This document shows, one piece after another, positions 33,959 to 43,758 of a stretch of 64,000 nucleotides of DNA. Within the stretch, counting starts at the first letter, position 1. Every line of letters begins with the position of its first letter. The position numbers were made by a program, and so were the translations under genes. The stretch comes from Tolypeutes matacus (lineage: Eukaryota > Chordata > Mammalia > Cingulata > Chlamyphoridae), in NCBI GenBank assembly GCA_026826555.1, contig JAKSZT010054581.1:273906-337905 (forward strand), read 5' to 3'. The notes under the pieces were generated by a model. The model was not told where the DNA came from. It was given only the letters and a program-made list of their open reading frames with translations, and did no database searches.

Positions 33959-35494
33959 GTCTAGCAACATCAGCGCTGATCTGGGGTCTGCCCGGCATCG
34001 GGGGCATTCATTTTTCCAGTACCCCTTTTCTTTGCAATAAGCACACTGGTCTTTTTGTAGTCCTGATCTACCCTGCCTTGGCTTTTTCTGGTTCCTGGAG
34101 AATCCATGGGAGGAAGAGGCCCTAGTGCTTTATCTTGCTATTGTGCTTAGCAGGACTTTTGCCACCTTTTTAGTTTTTAGAATATTGGCATCCTCCCTAT
34201 TGTTATACACCTTCTGTGCCACCTCCATTAGTTCAGATAATAGCTTCCCTTTAAACCCCTCTAGGCTTTGCAATTTCTTTCGTATGTCAGGAGCAGACTG
34301 TGATACAAATGCTATATTTATAGACTTATGATTTTCAGGTGCCTCAGGGTTTATAGTGGTGTAATTTCTATAGGCCTCCATTAGATGCTCTAAAAAGGCA
34401 GAGGGTGACTCATTAGGCCCTTGGGTAGTTTCACTCACCTTAGAAAGATTTATTGGCTTTCTGATGGCTGCTCCAACGCCATGTAAGAGTCTGGTGAAAC
34501 CCATCGAGAGCCTCCTTACCTTGATCCTGATTGTAATTTCAGTCTGGTCTGTTTGAGGGGAACACATGTTCTATTCAGATACGGTCAGTAGTAGGTTGGC
34601 CATCTCAGCCCAAGATGGTTTTGACAGCCTCCCTCCGGATACGATCTCTCTCCTCTGAGGTGAATAGGACTTGTAATAATTGCTGACAGTCGTCCCAGGT
34701 GGGGTTATGGGTGAAGAAGATAGTTTTAGGAGAGAAATCAAGCCTTGGGGTTTTTCCAAGAATGGTGGATTTTGATTTTTCCAGTTATACAGGTCTGTAG
34801 ATGAAAAGGGGGCATATACCATGAATGGGAGACCATCATCACCCAGACCTGGACCTGCTTGGCAGAGGGGCAGTAAGCAGGCTGCGTCAGGTGAGTTGCG
34901 GGGAGCTGCAGAAGCCTGATACTGGGTACCTCTTCCCATATGGGGGGGGCTGGTTAGAGAGGTATCAGCAGGTGTCGGGAGTGGAGGATAGAGACTGTTT
35001 GTGGGTGATTGGGTTAGAAGGGGAGGAGAAGGAGTGGATGGAGAGGGAGCAGACAGAGGGGGATGAGGGGTAGGTAGGTAAGGGGTGGGTTCATCAGGCA
35101 TGTCCTGTAGGACTGAAGGACTGGGGTCCTTAATGGGAACCTTTAACGGGAGTTGAGGTTCCGGCTGGGCTGAACACCCTTGTCCTGCAAGACAAATTTT
35201 TAATTTCTTGGGAGTGTCTGTAAGAAGATCTGTCCATATATCAATGTAAGGAATCTGGTCCGGATGGCCAGGTTTGCCATAGATGACTCTCCAGATGTTG
35301 TAGACTGTTGAGAGGTCTGTAGTGCCTTCAGACGGCCAGCCCACACCGAAGGCAGGCCACTCTAATTCACAGAGGGTTTGGAGGGTCCCCGGGTTGACAC
35401 TGGCTCCATATCTAGCTGCTGCCTTCTTGAATTCCTGAAAGTTCTTTAGAAAACAGGCAAGGGGTGTGGTAGGACAAGAGGAGGATTGACCCAT
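33956..35494 (-). pseudogene. gag: Gammaretrovirus-type gag, two internal stops
   Basis: This encodes the structural polyprotein (matrix, p12-like, capsid, nucleocapsid) that assembles at the membrane. The ATG at 35494-35492 starts MGQSSSC, a myristoylation-type N-terminus. Residues ~1-110 are matrix-like. A long Pro/Ser/Thr-rich linker follows, containing LYPPL, an ALIX-type late-domain candidate. The capsid C-terminal region is at about 34450-34250 (GPNESPSAFLEHLMEAYR). Nucleocapsid has one zinc knuckle (34045-34004) in which the His of CX2CX4HX4C is Tyr. The frame is free of indels for 512 codons and is closed by UGA at 33958-33956. It is inactivated by UAG at 34573-34571 and UAA at 34132-34130. 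The open frame also extends 64 codons upstream to 35686. Confidence 0.95.
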
Positions 35495-35686
35495 AGTGAT
35501 GAACAAGAGAAACACGGAACAAAAACTGAGTAGAAACGTTATAGACAGACAGCTGGCTACACACTCAGACACACAAACCTTGAGCCTATTCTGAGGCCCC
35601 GAGTGATGTCTCATCCCGTGGCCGGGCCGTGGGAGTAGCACCACGTCTGGCAGCCCAACGGCCTCCCCTGGATCCAGACTTACCAA
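35495..35686 (-). other. Upstream in-frame extension of gag (glyco-Gag-like leader)
   Basis: The gag frame is open for at least 64 codons upstream of MGQ, from an ATG at 35686. Its last ~25 residues are strongly hydrophobic (CVASCLSITFLLSFC...), like a signal anchor. Some gammaretroviruses make a glycosylated Gag from an upstream start with just such a leader. Function here is inferred from position and hydrophobicity only. Confidence 0.5.
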
Positions 35687-35795
35687 ACCAGAACAGAACT
35701 GGTGGTTTCTTAGGCCAGACTGAGGACTTACTGGGGCTGAGGAATGTCTCTCAGAGGCCTTCCCCTGGAAGCCTCAGTGCGGCCGGCTCTGGTCA

Positions 35796-35813
35796 ATCTC
35801 GCTGGAGCCTCCA
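35796..35813 (-). promoter_or_regulatory. Primer-binding site, tRNA-Thr type
   Basis: On the minus strand, two bases after the 5' LTR, the sequence TGGAGGCTCCAGCGAGAT is complementary to the 3' end of a mammalian tRNA-Thr (…TCTCGCTGGGGCCTCCA) except for one base. This site primes minus-strand DNA synthesis and names the lineage as a threonine-primed class I ERV. The tRNA sequence is recalled, not looked up. Confidence 0.8.
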
Positions 35814-35815
35814 AA

Positions 35816-36253
35816 TGAAGTATAACACTTCATGCAAATAATGACTCCCAGGAGAAGATTTCAATGAAACCTTTATTACCGGCCAGAGCACACTCCCTAG
35901 TGAGAGTCACACTTAATGTCCAGTGCCTGCAGTTTTTATAGAACTCCTTCCTGTGTGGCCATTTTTTTTTCATGTACACCAAAAGCAGGATTGGTTTAAT
36001 TATCATACATATTTCTATAACAACCAAAAGCAGGATTGTTTTAATCATATACATTTCTATAGCAGAGCAAGCAAGCAATGTTCCAGAAGCTGATGTTTGC
36101 CATTAGCGTTCCAGCAGGGAGGGTGAGTGGTTGATCTTTGGGGCATGATGTGCTGATTCTTTTCAGACCCGAATGGGCACCTAGGTTTCCACCTGCAATT
36201 GTTAGAGGATTTTTCTACTGGAAATTTCCTGGTACTGTTTTACTTCCTTCTCA
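35816..36253 (-). repeat. 5' LTR of the class I provirus
   Basis: 438 bp, TG...CA. On the minus strand it has a TATA box (about 35942-35935) and AATAAA (35877-35872). Two imperfect ~45-bp direct repeats in U3 start at 35978 and 36023 (plus coordinates), each with ACCAAAAGCAGGATTG. These sit where gammaretroviral enhancers lie. Confidence 0.95.
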
Positions 36254-36552
36254 CACCCATAACAGGACACATGGGAAAGAAAAACAGTGAATTTTCAACA
36301 TCTGCTAAATGTGTGTAAGGTAACTGGAACACAAAAGGATGATGCTCCTTTGTTTTTGTACAGAACATGGCAATTTATAAATATATTTTCAATTCTTAAA
36401 AACCAGTTGTGTTTTACAATGAGCATTAAAGATAGACTTTGAAATAAAACATATTGATAAGTCAATGGATTTCAGAAAGATTATAACCCAAAGACCACTT
36501 CTCCACCAACATTAGTAATGAAAGCAGAGGCACTACATCACAGGTCAATTTT

Positions 36553-37095
36553 TTTTTGTTAGTCCCTAAAATTTAATGAATTTACTGAAAAATAAAAAAG
36601 AGAAGAAATATAAGATACATGCACACATATATATGCAATATTCACATGTGCAAAAATTATTTTTATAATAGTTTTACTACAATTATTTCAAAGATATAAG
36701 CAGTAAAGTTATAATATCTTGAGTACATAATATAAATTAAGCAATTCAAAACATTCTGCCATATACTTCAAATTTTCCAAATATAATTAAAACATTACCA
36801 ATACCACTGAGACTAATTTTATGCATTATCAGACCAATTTCCAAATTTTCTTTCCCACCTCTAGTGCATTACTATCTTGGAGCAGGAATGTATTCTTCTA
36901 GTCTACTCTATATGAAAACAGTCTACTGTTTTTTAAAAATGTGTATGTGTTATTATATTACATATTTTTTTATTTCAATTTTTAAAATTTATTTATTTAT
37001 TTATTTATAATTTTTTATTTATTTTTATTGTGGGTAAAAATCAAAATTCTCACAATACATACAAACATTTGCAAAATGATATATAAATATATATG
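36553..37095 (-). mobile_element. Family R insertion carrying 3' flanking DNA, 14-bp TSD
   Basis: CACAGGTCAATTTT occurs at 36539-36552 and 37096-37109 without mismatch. On the minus strand the insertion starts with the family R 3' end (37095-37030). It passes an internal A/T-rich tail (about 37020-36960), then ~400 bp of unrelated sequence, and ends in a short A-run at 36557-36553. This is the structure of a 3' transduction, in which transcription ran through the element's own poly(A) site into flanking DNA. Confidence 0.65.
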
Positions 37096-37164
37096 CACAG
37101 GTCAATTTTATTCAAACTTTCTTTTCTTATTTTATCATTTCAGTGCCTTCTAATAATAAGTGTT

Positions 37165-37486
37165 AAGAACACTGTGGGAGATGTTTGTGTTGGATGTGGT
37201 GGGAGGTGTGGGAGGTGGGCAACATGGGAATCCCAGTGGGTTCCGTGTAATATTTTAGGTAATCTAAGCACCTCTTAAAATATATGTATATATATATATA
37301 TATATAAATAACATTTTTGTAAGCAAATACACATATATGCATATATATTTACATATCATTTTGCAAATGTTTGTATGTATTGTGAGAATTTTGATTTTTA
37401 CCCATAATAAAAAAAAAATAAATTAATTAATTAATTAAAAAAAAATAAAAATAAAAAAAAATAAAGTACAAAAAAAAAAAAAAAGA
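37165..37486 (+). mobile_element. Family R, 5'-truncated copy
   Basis: It starts near GTGGGAGATGTTTGTG and runs through GGGAATCCCAGTGGG, GGTAATCTAAGCACC, a (TA)n tract, TGCATATATATTTACATATC and GATTTTTACCCA into a long A-rich tail (37408-37486). Possible target repeats are too short to trust. Together with the preceding minus-strand copy it forms a large inverted repeat (37032-37098 against 37339-37403). Confidence 0.8.
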
Positions 37487-38470
37487 ATATTCTTTTGACA
37501 ATTACATGTGGACAAAATGAATAAAACAATGGTAAAATCATACCAAAAAGTTCTACAATCTATAAAATGCATAATAAGCATATTCTACTTCTTCATATAT
37601 TTTTGTATCTGTTTTTATATCAGTGTTCACAAAACATGTACAATGTACTAGGTTATTTTTCTATTCAAAACATGGCGACATTCTTGCCCTATAAATGGTA
37701 AAACTATGTAAAAATACAGAAGTACAAAGATGAAATTAAAATTCAACCATGAATATCATTTAAAACCTACTACTGAATTTGGTTTATTTTCTCAGTCTTT
37801 TTATCACAAAGATATATATATATACATTTATTTTATTTTATTTTATTGTGGTCATGTTGGAAATATGGAAATTATTTGCAAATAAAAAGAAGCAATTTTA
37901 GTTATTGTCTAGAAAGTGATCTAAAATTACAGGAAATCATGCAGTGAGTCATCTGCAAAGCATTTTTTTCAGATTAAGTTTCCTGTGTTTAAGAAAAACA
38001 ATTTTTTTTCCTATTGGATAAAGAAACGTAGTTTTAAAAAATAAATATGTAAAAGAACAACAAAAATCTGCCCAATATCACTCAAGAAGTCTTTCTTCAC
38101 ATATACATATAATTTCAGAGATAAAGAGATAAAGAAAACAAATGTAGGAAAGAAGGCTAAAAAGAAGGAAGGAAACCATGAGGAGGAAATTTTAAAATTC
38201 TATTTGCCACAATTAATTTTTATTAAATGATTTAACAAGAACATTTAACAAGAATAAATTTAAGTTGAAATAAATGAATTGACAAATTGTTTAAGTTACT
38301 AATCTATAGCTCTTTAATGTAAACAAATGTATAATGGAATGAATGATTAAAATATAGTAATTACATTTTTTATATTTTTCTAAATATTTTAAATATATTC
38401 ATCTTGTGATGAGAGATTAAAGAAAAAATTTCACACCTACAATTCTTATCTCATCCACCTACAATTTAAT
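37487..38470. other. AT-rich DNA, nothing recognised
   Basis: No gene and no clearly bounded repeat is seen; there are TA and TTTTA microsatellite-like tracts around 37812-37850. Confidence 0.45.
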
Positions 38471-38589
38471 TTTTTTTTTGTTGTTGTTGTTGTTTTTGTT
38501 TGTTTGTATTTGAGGTTTTAGGGCCAGAATTGAACCCGGGACATCATATGTGAGAAGCTGGCACTCAACCACTGAGCCTCATTGTCTCC
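38471..38589 (-). mobile_element. tRNA-derived SINE (DAS-type), minus strand
   Basis: The reverse complement has an A-box-like GGCTCAGTGGTTGAGTGCC and a B-box-like GGGTTCAATTC. It has an A/C-rich tail (AAC)n. CTACAATTTAAT (38459-38470) and CTACAATTTTAAT (38590-38602) are likely target-site duplications. It lacks the long 3' body of the other copies, so it is a different or shorter subfamily. Confidence 0.8.
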
Positions 38590-39187
38590 CTACAATTTTA
38601 ATTAAACTATTACTTGTACGTTATCAAATACTTTATACTTATTTTCTAACTTTTCATAATTTATAGTACTATTTAGTCTTTTTCCACCACATTAAAACTG
38701 ATACAACATCAATATTTTCCCCCAAATACAAGGAACATATTCATTACTGTATTAAAATTCGTTCATTAATTTGTTTCACTAAATTGAAAGGCTGATGATT
38801 TCCCTCATTTCCTCATGCCCAATGGCTCAGAAACTTGTTTGGGTAGAACATTATGAAAGAAATTTGTAAATCTTCCTTCATTTAATTTGGCATAGTAAAC
38901 CTATCTACTATCTTCCCCTAGATCATATTGTTTCTTTATTTCTAGTTCATTCTGGAGGATATTCTAATCCTAATCTATCAACATGGCTGAATAGTTTGAG
39001 TATGTTAATTATTTTGGGATCCCAATGTTGTTTTATTTCTGTGATATTTTGCATTTTTCCCATTTCTTTTCTGATGTCTTCACAAGTGGACCCATTACTC
39101 ACTTACTCTAAAAATGGACATATCAACCACATTTTCTACCACTGTAAAATTTATATAATACTGTACCAGTTACTTAGGAGAGTTTTT
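38590..39187. other. AT-rich DNA, nothing recognised
   Basis: No gene or repeat can be supported between the two SINEs. Confidence 0.45.
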
Positions 39188-39372
39188 TTTTTTTTTTTTA
39201 AGATTCATTTTCTTTGTTTGTAGCGCCCTCTCGCCCATTTTTGTGCTGGCTGTCTGCTCTCTGTGTCCATTTGTTGTGTGCTCATCTTCTTTTTAGGAGG
39301 CACTGGGAACCAAATCCAGGAACTCCCATGTGGGAGGGAGTCACCCAATTGCCTGAGCCACCTCTATTGCCC
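39188..39372 (-). mobile_element. DAS-type SINE with ~13-bp TSD
   Basis: The reverse complement has GAGGTGGCTCAGGCAATTGG, CCCACATGGGAG, a B-box-like region, GCACACAACAAATGGACAC and an A-rich tail. TAGGAGAGTTTTT (39175-39187) and TAAGAGAGTTTTT (39373-39385) flank it with one mismatch. Confidence 0.88.
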
Positions 39373-39385
39373 TAAGAGAGTTTTT

Positions 39386-40613
39386 AATATAAATTAAGTT
39401 TATGTTCCTAAGACACTTAGAACTACATATAGAATATTATATGTGAATTATGTAATCTATTTTTATTCCTCCCTCTAAAAAGGAGAGTATCCAAATGTCA
39501 TGTCCGATGGATATTATGAAAAGTCATTTTGGCTGAGGTAGATGTTTGGGTATAAACATTTGGAAAAATCCTTTGGAGAAAGGGATTGAATGAAAATTAA
39601 AACTATTGTGCAAGTGAATCAGATGTGGGACTGAGAGAAATTGCAGATTTAGAAGTGAGGCTGGATTTTAATCAATCCTAAATAATTAGTCATGATACTT
39701 AAATTATTATTTGTGAAAGATAAGCAAACAGATGCACATTCCCAAAGTTCCTGATTTGAACTTTGACTTCCCACCATATTTTTGCATAGACAATCTTCTC
39801 CAGCATTTTCTAATGTATGTGTCATGGTAATGCTCTCTGTATTTTTGTTTTAAATTTTGCCAACTCCAACTTTTGGGGAAATAGCATGTTATTATATCTA
39901 ATATTATTTTTACCCTTGTCTAAGCAATAAGTGAGCAAAGGACTTTTCACCCCACCTTTTCCACTGTGATAATGATGAATGGGAAGATAACATATCTTTT
40001 ATAGATCACCCAACTATAAACTGGTATAGGAAAAATTAAATCCAGATAATCTAACCAACTCCAGAGCATTGCTCTTAATGACTGCTTTTTCCCTTATTTA
40101 CTCAAAATGCATATTTCCCTCACTTAAAGGGCCAATTATCATATTCAAACTCTGAGCTGTTCTCTAGAAAAAGCTACCAATTTTATTGAGTCCTGCATTT
40201 ATCACATTTCCTTGAGTACAAACATTTTATCAATGAAATATCCATTAATCTACTCCAGGCAACATGTGTGTATGATGTAAAGGAGGAAATGATTCCCCAG
40301 CATGCATGTGAATAGAGCCATCCCATCAGAATCCACTGGGTCTTTAAAAGTGAGGCCCCCAAATCTTGAGGAAGGCTTGGGGAGCCAGGAGTTCCTGGAT
40401 AGAATAGTATTCCTCATAACTGGCTAAACTTGTAAATCTATGTATTGCTCACAATTTGCAGATCTGAGAGATAATTTCTGTAATTCATCTGCTTTCCAAG
40501 ATGAAGCAAAAAGACACAGAATGTTTATCAGCCTTTCTTTCTAGTTTCAGAGAATTAAGTCCTAGTATCAAAAGGCCTCCCTTGTGTATTAGGAGTTAAT
40601 TACTTTTATATAT
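39386..40613. other. Intergenic DNA, nothing recognised
   Basis: No reading frame with recognisable motifs, no RNA gene and no bounded repeat. Confidence 0.45.
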
Positions 40614-40627
40614 AAAATGGTAGTAGT

Positions 40628-40975
40628 GCAGCTGTAAGAAGAAATGAAGTCATAAAGCATATGGCAACATGGATGAACCTGGAGGACATTATGGTGAGTG
40701 AAGCAAGCCAGACTCAAAAGGACAAATACTGTATGAATGCATTACTATGAACCAAATATATTGTGTAATATATTGTTTGATTAAAAAAAATTTACATGTA
40801 TCCATTACATTTAATTGAGAAATGTATATATTTATTCATCTGTGTTTACTTTTTAGTTTTTAATTGTTTATGTTTTCAATTATTAAATGTACAAAATAAA
40901 GTTAAAATATGTATATATATATATAATAATAATTATAAAAAATAAAGGCACTTCCCAGCCAAAAAAAAAAAAAAA
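40628..40975 (+). mobile_element. 5'-truncated L1 3' end with 14-bp TSD
   Basis: AAAATGGTAGTAGT is present at 40614-40627 and 40976-40989 without mismatch. The insert holds ATGGATGAACCTGGAGGAC, typical of L1 3' ends. It has AATAAA at about 40941 and a terminal A-run of about 20. Confidence 0.9.
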
Positions 40976-41319
40976 AAAATGGTAGTAGTTATGTAACAAC
41001 TTAATATAATTAAGAAAATAACTAATCATTTTCTGGGTCTTGTTATTGCAACGATCTCACACAGTGTCTCCCCAAATTTATAGATCTTATTTTAACAAGG
41101 TGAAGATTATAACCCCATTTTGTCTCAAACACTATGCAGTTTTCAAACATGCGTAATTCAAATTTGAAAAATAGGCGAGATATTGGTTAATTTGTGTACA
41201 AAAAAACTATTTTGATTCATGAAATAAACATGTAACTTTTCACCTATGGGGCTGTACAATATTCAGTTGAAGCAATCTCATAATGACTTTCTTTTTCCCA
41301 AATCGGGGAGGGAAGTGTC

Positions 41320-41451
41320 ATGGGCAATCTCCTTATATCGATCATTGAATTCATCCTCATGGGATTTTCAGACATTTGGAAGCAGCACATCCTCCACATC
41401 ATGCTGTTTTTACTCTTCTACCTGGAAGCTCTCCTTGGCAACCTCCTCACC
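41320..41451 (+). pseudogene. Olfactory receptor N-terminal fragment, OR14-like
   Basis: The ATG at 41320 opens 44 codons reading ...EFILMGFSDIWKQHILHIM, then FLLFYLEALLGNLLT, which is the extracellular N-terminus and first helix of an odorant receptor. The GFSDIW...ILH wording matches the pseudogene at 8239-9148. Homology ends abruptly at about 41451, in a GC-rich segment with a CAG run, and the other six helices are missing from the window. The gene was truncated by an insertion or deletion. Confidence 0.85.
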
Positions 41452-41595
41452 TGCAGCAGCAGCGGCGGGGAGGGAGCAGAACTGGGACCCAAGTTACTCT
41501 AGGCAGCCCAGAGAAACCTTGGAGGGAAAAGGGACTGGAGCAGGGCGCAGCTCTCACTACTACTGCTGCTCCAGACCACAGTCTGTACTGCAAGT
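41452..41595. other. GC-rich segment of unknown origin
   Basis: CAG/CGG-rich at its start (GCAGCAGCAGCGGCGGGG), much richer in GC than its surroundings. It resumes after the family R insertion at 43759 for about 45 bp and then meets an A-rich stretch (43808-43865). It could be the 5'-truncated retrocopy of a mRNA, but no coding frame or parent gene is recognised. Confidence 0.4.
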
Positions 41596-41609
41596 AAAGT
41601 GGTGATGCA

Positions 41610-43744
41610 TTTTTTTTTAAATGGATGTTAGCATTGCTATAACTGTTATACAGATAGTGAAATATAGCATCCATAAAAAAAATGTTTTAATATGGGGTGG
41701 GGGAGGGGGAGGGAGGTTGGGTATGTGGGAGTCTCTAGTATTCCCTGTGTGACTTTGCTGTGACCTAAAACTTCTTTGAAAATTAAATGAAAATTTGGGA
41801 GACACTGGGGAATGAGAGGGGGAAGGTGTCACGGTATACTGGACATCTGAAAATGCAGTGATAAAAAGAAAAAATAATAATTTTTTAAAAAGAATTTTTT
41901 TTTGTTTTTCCCATTTTTTTTTGAATGTCCCAATCCACTAATTATATTTTATTTTTAGGTTTTTTTTCCCTGAGTTTCCTTGTATTTTATCTCTTACATT
42001 TAAGCTTATCATTATTATTTCATTTTCCTATTAATTTTATTTGGTTATTACATGGGCTTCATCTTCAAGGAAGGTTTAGATCACAGAAGGGTTACAATGG
42101 GGGCTGCAGAAGAACATTGGTGGGGGGTGTCTGGGATGGGGGATTCATGGGAGTAAGTTCATCTGAATATACATGAAAGATATATAAAATTGTTCAAATG
42201 ATCAAGGGATGGGGCATGGTCACGGTGGGTAGACAATCACTCAATAAATGAGGGAATCTGAATTCCCAGCCTGGAGAGCTCTGCCACATTCTCCAAGGGA
42301 GAAGCAACAGTCCTGAGTGCAGGGGCAGTGTCTGGCAAAAGAGGATGGCCCACTGATGGGTTCTTGTTATTGATGACTACCCTTATGAGTCTTTGCTCTT
42401 GTAATTGAAACTTAGCTTACTGTTATGGGGTGCCTAAGGGTTGCCACCTGAGAGCCTCCTTGTTGCTCAAATGTGGCCTCTCTCTAAGCCAAACTCAGCA
42501 TATGCACACATTACCTTCCCCCCAATGTGGGACATGACTCCTGAGGATGAGCTTCCCTGGCAATGAGGGATTAATACCAAGTGCCAAATGGCAACACGAC
42601 TGGAAAAAGACCTTGAATAAAAGGGGGGAAAGGTAAAAACAAATGAGTTCATGTGGTTAAGAGACTTCAAAGAGAGTCAGAGGTCATCCCAGAGGTAACG
42701 CTTATGCACACCTCAGTAGGATCTCATAGAACACCAAAGTGGATATCACCCCACACAGAGTGGCTCCTGAGGGCTCTGGAGACACCCAGGTACTATATAA
42801 GGGGGGATAGCCCCAGAGATTTATGCCTTATCAGTGGGCTATACTTTGGAATCTGTGCTCCTGAGAGTGACAGAGTTGGACTCAAATAAGTCCTCCCTGC
42901 ACATGGTCCAACAGTCCCTTCTATTCAAACCTATATGTGATGCTGGAGTTTGTAGGTGTACTTCCAGAGACTGGAGCCTCTGGCCTACCTATGTGGCAGC
43001 TGTGCCTGGAATCTCGGTGGAGCTGCAACTCCTACTCTATAGCTCAGTGGATTCACCCAAGTCACCTGGTGAGGAGAAGATAATGGACAACGGCCATCCC
43101 AGGGAATGGAGAGAGCCTGCAGCTGCAGGCAGGATAATCCCATCCACTGTATCCATGGGATATAAACCCACTCTCACTTGGAGGTAGAGTGGACATCACC
43201 ATCCCAGTCTCCTCAGTATTGTGGGAAGAGCTATGGACTAGAGTGGACTTACTGGTATTCTGTTGTAGACATATTGTGATTCAAGCATTGGAAGAAATTA
43301 TAACAGTGAGGTGGAGCCAGTGGCCACTAGATGCTTTGGGGGCAGAGAGGGGAAGGGCAGTTGTAATACAGGGGCTTTTTCAGGACTTGGGGGTTGTCCT
43401 GAGTGATGTTGCGGCGATGGATATAGGCCATTTTACATCAGCATATACCATGCAGAACTGTGTGGGAGAGAGTGTGGTCTACTATGTGAACTGTGGTCTA
43501 TGCTTAGTGGCAAAGCCCTAGGATGTGTATATCCATTGCAGATGATGTGCCACACTAATGAAAGATGTTTATGTGGGATGTTATGGGAGGCATGGGAGGT
43601 GGGGAACATGGGAATCCCTGTAATTTCTGTGTAACATTTAGGTAATCTAAGCACCTTTTAATATATATATATATATAAAACATTTATGTAAGCAAATGCA
43701 CATATATGCATATATATTTATATATCATTTTACAAAAAAAAAAA
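41610..43744 (+). mobile_element. Family R, longest copy, 14-bp TSD
   Basis: AAAGTGGTGATGCA flanks the insertion perfectly (41596-41609 and 43745-43758), and the insert ends in a 14-A tail. The first ~570 bp resemble an L1-type 3' end. The main body (about 42190-43740) is non-coding, with blocks such as GGGACATGACTCCTGAGGAT, GGTGGAGCCAGTGGCCAC and the family's shared 3' end. No frame over 120 codons is present and none has recognisable motifs. I believe it is a xenarthran dispersed repeat but cannot name it. Confidence 0.75.
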
Positions 43745-43758
43745 AAAGTGGTGATGCA

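Larger units (their letters stand above)
28021..36253 (-). mobile_element. Complete class I (gammaretrovirus-like) provirus, TSD CACC
   Basis: On the minus strand: 5' LTR, tRNA-Thr-type primer site, gag, pro, pol (RT, RNase H, integrase), env, polypurine tract, 3' LTR. CACC flanks both ends (28017-28020 and 36254-36257), as expected of a 4-bp gammaretroviral duplication. Both LTRs are 438 bp and differ at about 45-50 positions by hand count (~11%), many at CpG, so this is an old germline insertion. Every gene carries stops or frameshifts, so it cannot produce virus. No other element is nested in it, unlike the class II ERV at 58 kb. Confidence 0.97.

Noticed and set aside
35494..35686. The 371-codon open frame 34571-35686 as a host gene
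   Set aside because: It is the proviral gag with its upstream extension, between the primer site and pol of the 28-36 kb provirus.
42834..43521. Two adjacent 110-117 codon frames
   Set aside because: They lie in family R, are not kept in other copies, and have no motifs.
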